Part shown: positions 19,991 through 31,320 of the stretch, piece by piece
How the letters are laid out: every line of letters starts with the position of its first letter
How positions within the stretch are numbered: position 1 is the stretch's first letter
NCBI GenBank assembly: GCA_016748015.1
Contig: JAAOMT010000591.1
Coordinates: forward strand, 137,532-201,531
Direction of reading: 5' to 3'
From: Geosiphon pyriformis
Taxonomy: Eukaryota > Glomeromycota > Glomeromycetes > Archaeosporales > Geosiphonaceae
DNA: 64,000 nt
The notes under the pieces: generated by a model
Told to the model about the DNA's origin: nothing
The model's input: the letters and a program-made list of their open reading frames with translations, nothing else
The model's database searches: none
Made by a program: the position numbers and the translations under genes

Positions 19991-20880
19991 ATAACATTTT
20001 TCTTATTTGTATATTGTTTGAGATGTGATATTTACATATCCACACAGTTGTGGAAAGTCTAGAATGGTATTGAGTAGTTGGTCCTTAACTTTAGTGGTCA
20101 AGTATCCAATAGTGGTTCCTTCTGGTATCTCAATGGTTTCTCTCATGTTGTTGTAAATGAGAATTTTGATGTGCCTGTGGTTCTTGGCTGATATGTATAG
20201 ATTGACTAATCCAATTTCTCTGAATTTACAAAGTGTTGCTTCTGCTTCAAAAATCTGTACCTGATTCTTTATTTTTTTTCTATGATTACCATGTACTAGT
20301 CATATGGTGAAATGAAGATTGATTAACAGATAGAGATAATTTTTCTCTTATTAACAATTTCTTCCTTTGTTATATTAACTGGTATATCTATTTTACTCAT
20401 AGATCCGAAACTCTGTATTCTTCTAGCTGTAATTCTTAATTCTTTTCTGTTTCACACTGATACTAATTGAGCTATTTTAACTAAAGGCAGGAATATTGCC
20501 TGTGCTATCTTTTTGTTTGACTCTATAATGTAGGTCTTTTCTAAGTCATTTTGTAGCATTGCAATAATATTTTTTACATATCCTGCATCAATTATTTCTC
20601 TTCTGATGTTGATTCTTTTTTTTGCTAAGCTATTCTTAAATGCTAGTTGAACCATTGTCGTTGCTGGGATTTCTAATGCTACTTTGAAATCAATACATGT
20701 GTGTGAATGTGGTTCTAATTTAATGGCATCCTTTTTTGGATATCTCAGATCAAATCTGGTATTAGTATTATGCACATATTCTGGCATAATACTTTCATTA
20801 TTATCACTGAACCATCTAAGTTTCTGCTCCTTGGAGAGATCAGAAAATGTGATATATGTTTTGGGGTTTGAACCAGAGTC
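19991..20880 (-). pseudogene. pol: dUTPase domain and beta-rich linker of element B
   Basis: Motif 1 is NTRFDLRY, motif 2 AFKNSLAKKRI, motif 3 REIIDAGYVKNIIAML, motif 4 KIAQAIFLPL, and motif 5 is decayed around ARRIQSFGSMSK (about 20400-20430). Motifs 1 to 4 are in the open frame 20452-20787. The linker toward RT (20000-20380) is interrupted. Context is as in other family-1 copies. Confidence 0.83.
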
Positions 20881-21700
20881 TAAATCATTGTTAATTTCAT
20901 TGTCATATTAAGTGAAGTTGGAATCATTGTTTTTATCATTGTTATTATCAGAGTTTGAATTAGGATTAAAAGTTGATTCCAATTCTGATGTGCAGTTGTT
21001 GATTGGTTCTTTTTCTTCTGGGATTGTGTAGATCATGTGTGATGGTGGATTATAAATAAGGTTACACTCATTACAATATTAAAAGTCACATGGAATTAGG
21101 CAGTATTGACACAGTCAAATATTTAGCTGTTCTAAGTATTGCTCTTGCTCTTCTCTCATGGACGTTAATTCTTAGTAATGTTCATGAAATTGCTCTGGAT
21201 CCAAAAGATTTATGACTGGTTCTGGGTTCCAGTTAAGTTTTATGGATTTTGGAGGGTTATTTTTTATTATTCTGATTTCCTCTGGCAATGTGCTTTCAAT
21301 TTTGACAAGTGCCATTTACCATATTTTATTGTTATCGTGTGGACAATTATCTAGACATTTTACTGCTCTTCTTCAGATGGCTTCTATAAGAGTCTCTTTT
21401 CTTATCCAGTTACTGATTAAAATTGTGTATTGACATGATTCATTACATGTTTTTTTTTATCCAGGAATGTCATTCTACATCTCCTTATCTAACAGCATTT
21501 TGCCACAAGCCAAACATAGTTCATTGTTTCATTTTCCTTGTTGTTTTGGTTATCCAAAGTGTTCTAGGATGCATGAAGGACAATAGAACTTGGTTGCTGT
21601 GGAGTATTTCTCATTGTCACCACAACATGTGTCCATTGATAACCATTTCTTACCACAATTAATACATACTAGCTTGGATTAACAGTAATTGGTTTGTGGT
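20881..21700 (-). pseudogene. pol: Cys-rich zinc-like modules of element B
   Basis: The minus strand holds both modules with spacing intact: CINCGKK (near 21650), TCC, a CPSC pair, CLAC, a terminal Cys pair ending near CQYTIL, and then CQYCLIPCDF-YCNECNLIYN (near 21060-21115). Between them is the charged helix with the EEIRIIKNNPP segment. Stops (TAG, TAA) interrupt it. The plus-strand open frames 21212-21662 are shadows. Confidence 0.68.
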
Positions 21701-22039
21701 TGTGATGTCGAATATGGAATATATGTAGAGTTGGAATCTTGTGTATTTTTGTTTTCTCTTTCTTTCTTTTTTCCCTTTTCTTCTCAGGCCCAAATTGTTG
21801 ATAACTCACTTTGATCATTGTCAGTCCACCATAATTGGTCAGTATTCTAGATAGATTTTTCTCTTTTCTTTCCTTTTTTTTGGTTATTCTACAATGGTAC
21901 TGGCAGCAGCTCATTGTAATCATTGTTGGCCCAGAAAACTTAATAAGCTTCCCAGGTGAATTTAGTTTTTTTTTCTTCTAGCTTGATTAGTGGTCATGTA
22001 ATGGTTAGTTTAAAGTAGTCACAAGAAACTGGTATTCTT

Positions 22040-22560
22040 GTATATTGGCCATTCTGGCTTAGCTGGAGTTCCTAGATAGTTCAATCGAATACTATATTGG
22101 TTTTGAACAGCCAATCATTACCAACTAGTGCTTGATATTGGGTGGCTTTTATGACCAATACCTTGATTGATACTATAATGCCATTGACTTCTATAGAGAG
22201 GTTATTAATCTTGCCAATTAGAGTTTTGGTTACTCCATTGGCAGTTATAATTCTGGTACTGGCAGCATAATCAATTTGGTGATCTAATTGGTCTATGAGT
22301 TGTTATGTGATAATACTGCCTGCTGACCCACTATCTAATATTAGTTTGATGGGATGGTCATCAACTTTAGCATCAGTGTATATGATAGTAATTGGTTTTT
22401 CTTTAAGTGCGACTCCACTGAACAATGACATGGATGATGGTTTCTCAAGTTCAAATGGAAAGATTGCTGCTAGTAATTTGTTATTGGTAATGGTGGCTAG
22501 AAGTATATTGCTAGTAAGTAGTGGTGTTTAGTTGGTTTCTAAGTTATTGGATAAGGCATT
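22040..22560 (-). pseudogene. pol: Aspartic protease of element B (active-site motif intact)
   Basis: It is the only copy that keeps DSGSAG at the active site (complement of 22309-22326). It also has the DAKVDDHPIKLIL segment and the VLVIKATQYQALVGNDWL end. An in-frame stop follows closely (CAA to TAA type), so the protein is broken even though the catalytic loop is not. Between here and dUTPase lie the Lys-rich spacer (21700-22040) and the Cys modules. Confidence 0.82.
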
Positions 22561-23800
22561 TTCTGGGTTAATCAAAAGACTTAAATAGTTCTGAGAATTC
22601 GAGTTTTGAGTGTATCCAGTTCCTGAACTTTGCTGGCATGATTCTGATGGCTGGTTGGATAAACTGGGAATTGGTTAGTAGACAACCATTACCAATCTCC
22701 AGTTTTGAATGACTCTTGATCTGAGATTTTCTGACATCATCTGAGCTGAGTTTGGTGGTGGTGTGAGAATTTGTTGGGGTTGATATATTATTTGTGACTG
22801 TGGTTGATAAATAACTAGTGCTGGAGTCTGATAAATGAGTGGTTGATAAATTGGCAGCTGTGTCACTAATAGATAATTTAATTGATATATTTCTGGATTG
22901 GGTTGATATCTCGGAGTTGAAAACCAGTAATTGGAGTTTTAATATTAATTTCTTGATCATTGGTTATCTATTTTTAACCTGCAATCAATTCTCAAATGTC
23001 CTTGTTTACCACAGTAGTGACAAATATGCATCTCCTGCTACCATTGTTGATTGGTTGAGGAGGATGAGCATAATTGATTTGGGAACTAATTTGCATTTCC
23101 TTGAGTATTGTGTCATTGTAAAGGTTAATAAATTGTCTAATTGTTAGCTAAGTATTCCTCTAATTTTTGGTTAATGGAATCACTGAATTGTTTCAACTTA
23201 GAATTCAATTCAGATGATCTGTTTATCACTAGATTAATGGCTTGAGTGTGATTAGCTTCGAGTTTAGCAGATTCAAAATTTCTTGTATTGGTAACTGCAT
23301 CTTGAAGAGTTTATAGGTATATTGAGCATATGCATTAGAGGATGCTACTGCATAATCCATGGATAAACTGGTTTAGAATCTGTGGTGCTGTAAAGTAATT
23401 TGCATCAATTGCTTGTATTTGATGTAAGTTCCTATGGAAGCATTCTAAGTAAGTAGTGACTGCTTCAGTTTTTTTTTGCTTTATAGTTGTAAATGTATTT
23501 GCCAAGCAATTAATGCTATTATTGTTACTGAAATATCTCACAAACTCCAGTTTGAATTCTTGAAAAGTTTAGAGTTTAGCAGTTAAACTCTGATACCATG
23601 AATTGGCAGTATCTTGGAGAAAATAGAGGATCGCTTAAAAGACTCTGTTATCATTCCATCCATTGGCTGCAATGACTTTTTTCACATCATTGAGCCATAC
23701 TTGTGCATTGTTCTCTTTGCCAGTGAATTTCTCAATTTTGGCAATGGGTGTATATACTATTGATACTAATGGTAGTTGTTATTGCAGTTGTAGTTGTTGT
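22561..23800 (-). pseudogene. gag: Gag capsid, zinc knuckle and Tyr-Gln-Pro repeats of element B
   Basis: The capsid lies at about 23150-23760 (FSNNNSINCLANTF, LECFHRNLHQIQAID, NQFIHGLCSSIL). The knuckle at 22981-23022 (complement) reads CHYCGKQGHLRIDC, complete. YQP-type repeats follow at about 22750-22870. The Gln-rich linker (complement of about 23770-23850) is CAA/CAG-rich. A TGA at the former CGA lies before the knuckle. Confidence 0.84.
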
Positions 23801-24099
23801 TGTATTTGCTGCTAGGGTGGTAGTTGTGATTGTTGTTGTTGCTGTTTGTTGATTAGTGGGGCTGATGGTGAATTAATTATGATTACTGGAGGTAAGTTTT
23901 TCTGAGTAATAATATTGGAATTTGGATCATTCTGATTTTCCAAAGTTTGATTAACCAGAGTTTTAATTTCTGAATTTTCTAGGACCAAATTTTGCTTGCT
24001 AATTTCTTAATTGCTATCTTCTTCTTTCTTAGAGTCAGTTATTTCTCAAAAATTAATGGTTTCAAAATCTGGTTGTAGTGGTGGTAATCAAATTCCTAA

Positions 24100-24677
24100 T
24101 AGTGTTGGGGATTAAAATTTAAATCCCTTAAAATAATCACTGTATGTTCTTAATAACTCTGCTTTTTTTTGTTTACCTTGAAATAGAATTCTGTTTAGTA
24201 GTATTGTCACACTTACTGTAGTCATGCTTATTATATTGATGGTACTTTCAGGTATGTGGTAGTATGATGAATTAATAAGTGAATCAAATTTTTGTTTCTT
24301 CCAAGTAGATAGTTGGATTTGTTTTGGTGTTCTTGCTGGTGTTTGTAATTTTCTTTTTTTCTTGTCAGCAAAAGTGATAGGAAATCTTTGCTTGGTGTAT
24401 TTTTCAATTTCTTTGTTTATTTCTGTAATTAGGGGTGCAAATAAGTAGTTTTATAGGAGAGTAGTGTTTTGGAGTAGTTTGCTAAAGAAATTGTTGAAGG
24501 CAGATTCTGAATCTTCTTGGTTTCTTAAATGATATACTATTCTCTTATTGACATAGCAATTGAAAGCTGATTCTGTTGGTCAACTATTATTTGTTAATTC
24601 AAGATGAGTGTAATAATGTTGGAATAAAGATTTTGTGAATCCCAAATGATTTGTCTCTGTTTTTTCGGATTCTGCTA
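24100..24677 (-). pseudogene. gag: Gag N-terminal domain of element B
   Basis: The frame would begin at the complement of 24677 with GTAGCAGAATCC (start codon lost, as in other copies). Recognisable parts are the SAFNCYVNKRIVYHL-like and LPIN/NYLFAPLITEI-like segments and a KQRFPITFAD-like segment. Stops interrupt it. Between 23800 and 24100 lies the acidic/Asn-rich linker. Confidence 0.68.
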
Positions 24678-24689
24678 CTGTTTTGGATA

Positions 24690-24743
24690 GGTGTTTGTTG
24701 GTGTTGGTTCTCTGTTGAATTATATTTTACAGAAAGCACCAAA
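24690..24743 (-). other. Primer-binding site and hairpin of element B
   Basis: On the minus strand the LTR end is followed by TTTGGTGCTTTCTGTAA, then AACAGAGAACCAACACCA. CTGT pairs with ACAG, and TGGTG with CACCA. Inside the adjoining LTR, AAGCACCAAG-type sequence provides the U5 complement. Confidence 0.68.
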
Positions 24744-25566
24744 TGTTACAGATAATTATTTGGGGTCTCAAAGCAAATAACAAATCTGTAACTTGGTGCT
24801 TAATTGATATAATGATCTTGGTTTCTAAAGGTTGTTTGTATCTGAAGGTTTTTGGGTTATCTGAAGGTTTTGGATTAGTTTTTTGTATAATGGACAGAGA
24901 TTCAATTGTTGTTTCAATAGCTTCCTGGAATTGCAATTCTGTCAAATTTTTTTTTAGTATGGTGGCTGGTAATCTTTTTGGTAAACTATTCTCAATTCTA
25001 TGAGTGTTCTACCCTTGTTTTATGAGTTTTTTACCAGTCCCTATAACATCTGTAACTCAGCACTTTTTAATTCTTAATCAATTAGTAAAACAAAAGAAAT
25101 CACCAAAAAAATAAAAAATAAATAAAAAGAAGATAAAAAAATAAGCCCAGACAATTGCAAGTTAGTATCCTGTCAATAGCTGTAATTAAGAGTTATTGTT
25201 CCAGTGTGGTTAAGTATCAACTACTATCAACATAAAATGTTGATAATGAAAAGTGGATTTGAGATATTGAATAATTATTTATTGATATTTGTGAGGTAAA
25301 AAATTGCTTAGATCAAATCTAAACTGAGAGGTCTGTTTTTTCTTCTTCTAATACTACCACTATATATACATAATTGAGGTTCTATGAAATCACTTACATT
25401 TCTGAGTGATGTACTATAATTTCTTGAGCAATGTTTATATTTCTGAGCAATATGTCTTAATTTTCTAACATTGTTCCACATTGCTGAGCAATATGCTCAT
25501 GTGCTATCTACTATTTTTTTATTGGTCAACTATTTTCTATATTTGTTTTTTTTTTTATGAGTAACA
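24744..25566 (-). repeat. 5' LTR of element B (type a U3)
   Basis: It starts TGTTACAGATAATTATTTGG and ends TATGAGTAACA. Its U3 has the GCAAT/ATTGC palindromic array (about 25385-25510), unlike the AATTC array of the LTR at 5511-6336. The flank CCAT at 25567-25570 lies in the RNase H-to-integrase spacer of D, so B inserted into D. Confidence 0.9.
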
Positions 25567-25570
25567 CCAT

Positions 25571-26890
25571 TTTTTTTTCTTTTTTTGTAATATACTATAT
25601 AATTAAATAGTAAAAGTTCTATTTTTTATTTAGCATGGCAATCATCTCCAAATTTTTGCTTCTAAATTGATGGTTGGTATATATGTTGAATTTCTGGCTT
25701 AAGTATTTCTTCTACTTTATAACTGCCCAATAGATTTTTAAGTGTTCTAATACTGGTGTTTCATAGTTTTTTTCAGCTAGACTTAAGCTGCAACTAGCAT
25801 ATGCTACTGGATGTTCTCTTTTATTTGATTTTTTCTGAGATAGTACTGCTCCTAATACTTGACCTGACATATTGGTTGTGATTATAAATAGCTTGCTATT
25901 ATCTGGATAGATCAGTACTAGAGCTTGAATAAGCTTTTTTCTTAACATATTAAAAGCTTTTTGCTGAGTTTCTGTTCATTTATATTTGGTGTTCTTTGTT
26001 TAGAGCTGGTATAATGGCTGAGCCAGTTTGGAAAAGTTTTTGATAAAGCATCAGTAGTAATCTGCAAATCCCAAAAATGCTTGTAGTTTAATCAAATTGG
26101 TGAGTACTGGAAAGTTTTTAACTATTTTAATTTTGTTTGGATCTGTTTTGATTTCATCTTTGGTTATGACATGACCCAAAAACTTGAGTTCAGTTTTTCT
26201 AAAGAAATACTTGATTGCATTTAATTTTAATTTCACTCTTCTTAGTTTTTTAAATACTTGTTGAAGATGGTACAAATGATCATTAAATGTCTTGGAGAAC
26301 ACATTGGTGTCATTTAAATATATGACTACTGATTTCTATAGCAATCTGATATAGACAATTTCCATAAGTTATTGAAATATGACAAGAGTATTCATCAGAC
26401 CAAATGGCATAACTTCAAATTCAAAATTTTTTTTTCAAGTTGTAAAAGCCATTTTCTCTTTATTTTTTGGTTTTATGACTACTTGCCAGTAACTACTGTC
26501 TAAGTCTAATATTGAGAACTATTTTTTTCTTTTAAAAGCATTAAAAAGTTCTTTGATCTTTGGAATTAGGTAGCTATCTTCTTTGGTTATTCTATTAAGT
26601 TTTCAGTAATCCACACAAAAGTGAATTTTCCTATTTTTCTTATAGACTAGTACTACTGGTAATGACCATAGACTCATTGATGGTTGAATTAACCTATTGT
26701 CTAACATCCAGTTAATTTCTTGTCAGATGATTTTATGGCTTGCAAATAGTACTCAGTATGCTTTTTGTTTAATTGGTATTATATCTCCAGTCTTGATTTG
26801 ATGTTGAATTATGTTTATTCTACCAAATTTATTTTTACTTACAAAGATGTTGTTAAAGTTATTGAGTAACATCTTAAGCTACATCCATTG
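25571..26890 (-). pseudogene. pol: RT and RNase H of element D
   Basis: RNase H is at 25571-25990 (LIYPDNSKLFIITTNMSGQVLGAVL, where TTN replaces the catalytic TTD; VLEHLKIYWA). RT is upstream. Its thumb is open at 26051-26302 (KFLGHVITKDEIKTDPNKI). The active site is YLND (second-to-last Asp changed) near 26310-26320. It is truncated by element B shortly after the SPFNYIVYYKK segment. Confidence 0.85.
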
Positions 26891-27765
26891 TAGTGGGTCT
26901 AAATTTTCCAAGTTCATCTGTTCTAATTGTTTTGGTTGGAGCAGATAACATTTGTCTTGTCCATATATTGTTTGTGATGTAATATTCACATATTTACACA
27001 GTTGTAAAAAGTCTGGAATAAGATTTGGTGATTGTTCTTTAACTTCAGTGCTTAAATATCTGATGGTAGTTCCTTTTGGTATTTCAAGAACATTTCCTGT
27101 TGTGTTGTAGATGAGAATTTTGATATGTTTTGGGCTCTTGACTAGTATGTAAAAATTGATAAGTCCAATCTTTTTTGATTTACAAATAGTAGTTTCCACT
27201 TCAAAAATTTGGGCTTGATCTTTTATTCTCTTTTTTATGACTAATATATACTGGTTATATAGTGGAATAGAAATTGATTGATGAGTGGAAATAATTTTTC
27301 TCTTGTTAATAACTTCTTTCTCTGCCATATTAACTGGTATATTTATTCTATCTCTGAATTTGAATCTACTAATTCCTCTTGCTATTATTCCTAATTCCTC
27401 TTTTTTTTTACTAACACTAATTGAGCTATTTTAACCAGAGACAGAAATATTGTCTGTGCTATTTTTTTGTTTGGCTTTATGATATAGGTTTTTTCTAAGT
27501 TATTTTGTAGTATTACAATAATATTTTCTACATATTTTGCATCAATTATTCCTCCTCTAATATTGATTCCTTTTTTTGCTAAACTATTCTTAGATGCTAA
27601 TTAAACTATTATTGTTGTTGAGATTTCCAGTGCTATTTTGAAATCAATACAGGTGTGTAAATGTGGTTCCAATTTTATGGTTTTTTTCTCTGGATATCTT
27701 AGATTAAACCCTATGTCAGTATCATATACATGTTTGGGCATAATACCTTCATCATTATCACTGAA
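26891..27765 (-). pseudogene. pol: dUTPase and beta-rich linker of element D (distal part)
   Basis: The five motifs read roughly IGFNLRY, ASKNSLAKKGI, GGIIDAKYVENI, KIAQTIF and ARGISRFKF, in the frame region 27340-27765. The linker open frame is 26879-27328 (CKSKKIGLINFYILVKSPK, NTTGNVLEIPKGT). The gene is cut by E four residues into ELKWFSDN. Joining across E restores KQELKWFSD. Confidence 0.83.
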
Positions 27766-27769
27766 CCAT

Positions 27770-28600
27770 TATTACTCATAAAATATAGAAAGTATATTAG
27801 CATACAAATTAGCCAATCAGAGATAGCTGTAGTAAATGTGGAATTCCAGGATTCCAGGAATTTCAAGATTTTTATACAAGAAATCGCAGAATTTTAGAAT
27901 TCCAGGATTTCTCTCAAAAAAAATTGCAAGATTCCAGGAATTCCAAGATTCCTGGTGTGAAAAATTGAGGAATTAAGGAATCTCAATTATGTATATATAG
28001 CAGTAGTGCTAGAAAGAGAAAAAACAGAATCTTTTAATTAGAGACCTTTTCATTTAAATTTAATCTAAGCAACCTTTCACATCACAAATATCAAATAAAT
28101 AATTATTCAATATTTCAAATCCACTCTCTACTATCAACATTTTATGTTGATAATAATTGATACTTAACTACATTAAAACAATAGCTCTTGATCATGGCTA
28201 TTGACAGAATACTAACCATTATTGCCTTGGCTTATTCTTTATTTTTCTTTCTTTTCTTTATATTTTTTTTTGTTATTTCTTCTGTTTATTAACTTGATTA
28301 AAGGATTCACATGCAAAGGTACTGACGTTAAGATATAGTGACTGGTAAAAGACCCAGAAATAAGAGTAGAACACTCAATTAAAGATAGCTTACTAGGAAG
28401 AATACCAGTCATCATGTTAAGAAAGAAATTGACAAAACTGTGGTTTCGGGAAGCTATAGATAACACAACTATTAAATTTTTGTCTATTATACAAAGAACT
28501 CTACACCAAAATCTTCAAATATCAACACCAGAAATACCAATCAAGTACTAAGTTATGGGTTTGTTATTTGACTTGAGACTCTAAATAATTACTTATAACA
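27770..28600 (+). repeat. 5' LTR of element E (type b U3)
   Basis: It starts TATTACTCATAAAATATAG and ends ACTTATAACA. CCAAT is at 27813-27817, an AATTCC/GGATT repeat array at about 27838-27960, TATATATAG at 27992-28000 and AATAAA at 28094-28099. From the TATA box onward it aligns with type a LTRs. Upstream it does not. Confidence 0.92.
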
Positions 28601-28650
28601 TTTAGTGCTTCTTGTAAGGTATAATTTTACAGAAAACCAGCACCAACAAT
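28515..28650 (+). other. U5 complement, primer-binding site and hairpin of element E
   Basis: In U5, AGTACTAAGTTAT precedes the LTR end. After it come TTTAGTGCTTCTTGTAAGG and then TTTTACAGAAAACCAGCACCA. CTAA in U5 matches TTAG in this copy's altered PBS (CCAA and TTGG elsewhere), a paired change discussed in the findings. Confidence 0.62.
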
Positions 28651-28662
28651 CCCATCCAAACA

Positions 28663-30348
28663 GTGGCAAAATCCAAAAAAATAGGAACAAACCATTTAAG
28701 ATTTGCAAAATCCTTATTACAACATTATCACACTCATTTTGGATTAACAAATAATAGTTGGCCAACAGAATCAGCTTTTAATTGCTATATCAACAAAAGA
28801 ATAGTATATCATTTGAAAGACCAAAAAGATCTAGAATTTGCCTTTAACAATTTTTTCAGTGAATTGCTCCAAAGCACTACTCTTCCACAAAACTACCTAT
28901 TTGCACTCCTAATTACAAAAATAAACTGAAAAATTGAAAAATACACCAAACAGAAATTTTCTATCATTTTTACCGATAAAAGAAAAAGAAAGTTACAAAC
29001 ACCAGCAGGAACACCAAAGCAAATCCAACTATCCAATTGGAAAAAACAAAAATTTGATTCATCTGCTAACCTATTATATTACCACACACCTGGAAGCACT
29101 ATCAATATAATAAGCACAGTTACAGAAAGCATGAAAACACCACTAAACAGAATCTCATTCCAAAATAAACAAAAGAAAACAGAGTTATTAGGAACATATG
29201 ATGATTATTTTGAGAGATTTAAATCGTGATCCCTAACGCCATTAGGAATTTGATTACCACCACCACAACCAGATTTCAGAGCCATTAGTCTTTAGGAAAT
29301 AACTGATTCTGAGGAAGAAGAGAATAGCAATCAGGAAAATAGTAATCAAAACACAATCTTAGAAAAACCAGAAATTGGGACTCTGGTTAATCAAAACCTG
29401 AAAAACCAGAACAATCAAAACCTTGACATTAATAATTAACAACACTTACCTCCAGTAATCATAATTAATCCACCACTAGCTCCACCAATTACCAAACAGC
29501 AACAACAGCCACAACTATTACTCCAACAACAAATCCAGCAGCAATCACAACAACAACCAATGGCTTATGTTCTAATTGCCAAAATAGAGAAATTTACTAG
29601 TGAAGAGGATAATGCCCAAGTATAACTCAACAATGTGGAAAAAACCATCGCAGCCAATGAATGGAATGATGACAGAGCCCTTCAAGCAATTCTCTATTTT
29701 CTACAGAATACTGCTGACTCATGGTATCAGAGTTTAGCTGCTAAATCTCAAACATTCTAAGAATTTAAAATTGCATTTTTGGGATATTTTAGTAATAATA
29801 ACAGTATTAATCACCTGGCCAACATCTTTACTACAATTAAACAGGAGAAAACTGAAGCAGTTATCACTTACTTGGAATGCTTTTACAGGAACTTGTGCCA
29901 AATTCAAGCAATTCAAGCTGATTATTTTACAGTGCCACAGATCCTAAACCAGTTCATTTGTGGACTGCACAGTAGTCTTCTTCAATGCGTATGCCCAATG
30001 CACCTACAGATTCTTCAGAATGCAGTTACCAATGTGAAAGATTTTGAATTAGCAGAACTTGAAACAAACCATGCCCAAGCCATTAAACTAGTCATGAATA
30101 GATCATCTGACTTGGATTCCAAATTGAAACAACTCAGTGATTCAATTAATTGGAAATTGGAAGGATACTTAGCTAACAATTGCACAATTTATCAACCACT
30201 ACAACAACGCAATAACTCAGAAAACACGAATTGTTTCCAAAATCAGTCACATCTATTATCATCTTCTTCTTCTTCAAATTAGCTGTGGCAACAAGAGATG
30301 TATGTTTGCCATAACTGTGGTAAACAAGGCCACATTAGAGCCAACTGC
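28663..30348 (+). pseudogene. gag: Gag of element E, through the zinc knuckle
   Basis: The N-terminal domain opens at GTG 28663 and runs to 28929 (SAFNCYINKRIVYHLKDQKD, LPQNYLFALLITKIN). The Gln-rich linker is at about 29500-29570. The capsid is best at 29779-30282 (GYFSNNNSINHLANIFTTIKQ, NQFICGLHSSLL). The knuckle at 30307-30348 reads CHNCGKQGHIRANC. Stops include TAA at 29623-29625, where AQVWL has lost its Trp. This copy keeps CAACGC at the site where the others have CAATGA or similar. Confidence 0.88.
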
Positions 30349-31320
30349 TGATTTTATAGTAATTACTTATGATCAGGAAATCAATATTAAAATCCCAATT
30401 GCCAGTTTCAAGCTCTGAATTATCAATCTAACTCAGCACCATATCAACCAAATTACTTACCTATGACACAACAACCAATCTATCAACCACTAATTTATCA
30501 GCCAACAAATCTTGTTGTTTATCAACCGCAGTTTCAATTCATCTATCAGTTACAGTCTCAAGTAATTTATCAACCCCAACAAATTCAAACACCACCTCAA
30601 AACTTATCTTAAAATAGAATTCACAGGCTGAAAATGACATAGCAAAGCTAGAGATCAGCAATGGTAGTTCACTAACCAATCTCAGTTCATCTAATCAATC
30701 TTTGGGATCATGCCAGTAAAGTTCAGGAACTGGGTATAACCAAAACCCAAGTTTTCAGAACTATTTAAGTCTCCTAGTTACTTCAGAAGACACCTCATCC
30801 AACAACTTGAAAACAAACCAGAAAAATCTTACCAACAACATCCCACTAGCTACCATCACCAATGACAAATCACTCACAGCTATCTTCCCATTCAAATTCA
30901 AAGAACTGTCATCCATACTATTGTTCAATGAAGCTGCACTTAAAGAAAAACCAATTACCACCATGTATACTAATGCTAAAATTGATGGCTATTTTATTAA
31001 ACTGATCTTAAACAGTGGATCAGCTGGCAGCATCATCACAAAACAGTTCATGGACCAATTAGGTCCCTGAATTGATCAAGCTGCCAGTGCAAAGATAATT
31101 ACAGTTAATAGAACCACTAAGACTCCAATTGGTAAAATAGATAACCTTCCCATAGAAATTGATGGCATTATAATACCAATTAAAGTTCTGGTAATAGAAG
31201 CCATTCAATACCAAGCTCTAGTTGGTAATAACTGGCTATCCAAAACCAATGTGATGCTTGACTGGACCACTCAAAAGCTGCAAATAAATCAAAACAGCCA
31301 ATATACACAAGTACCAACAA
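30349..31320 (+). pseudogene. pol: Tyr-Gln-Pro spacer and aspartic protease of element E
   Basis: YQP repeats occur at about 30480-30590. Protease is open at 30807-31070 (YTNAKIDGYFIKLILNSGSAGSIIT). The catalytic Asp is Asn (TTAAACAGTGG). After a stop it continues with TPIGKIDNLPIEI and VLVIEAIQYQALVGNNWL to about 31250. Confidence 0.84.

Larger units (their letters stand above)
5511..25566 (-). mobile_element. Element B: recombinant family-1 retrotransposon, split by C
   Basis: Read on the minus strand it has a 5' LTR (24744-25566), gag, protease, Cys-rich modules, dUTPase, RT and RNase H. Element C (8598-18726) interrupts it inside RNase H. Integrase, ORF3 and a 3' LTR (5511-6336) follow. 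The two outer LTRs carry different U3 modules (type a at 5', type b at 3') and the outer flanks do not match (TTGA left, CCAT right). It is therefore probably a chimera of two insertions rather than one intact copy. Confidence 0.8.
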
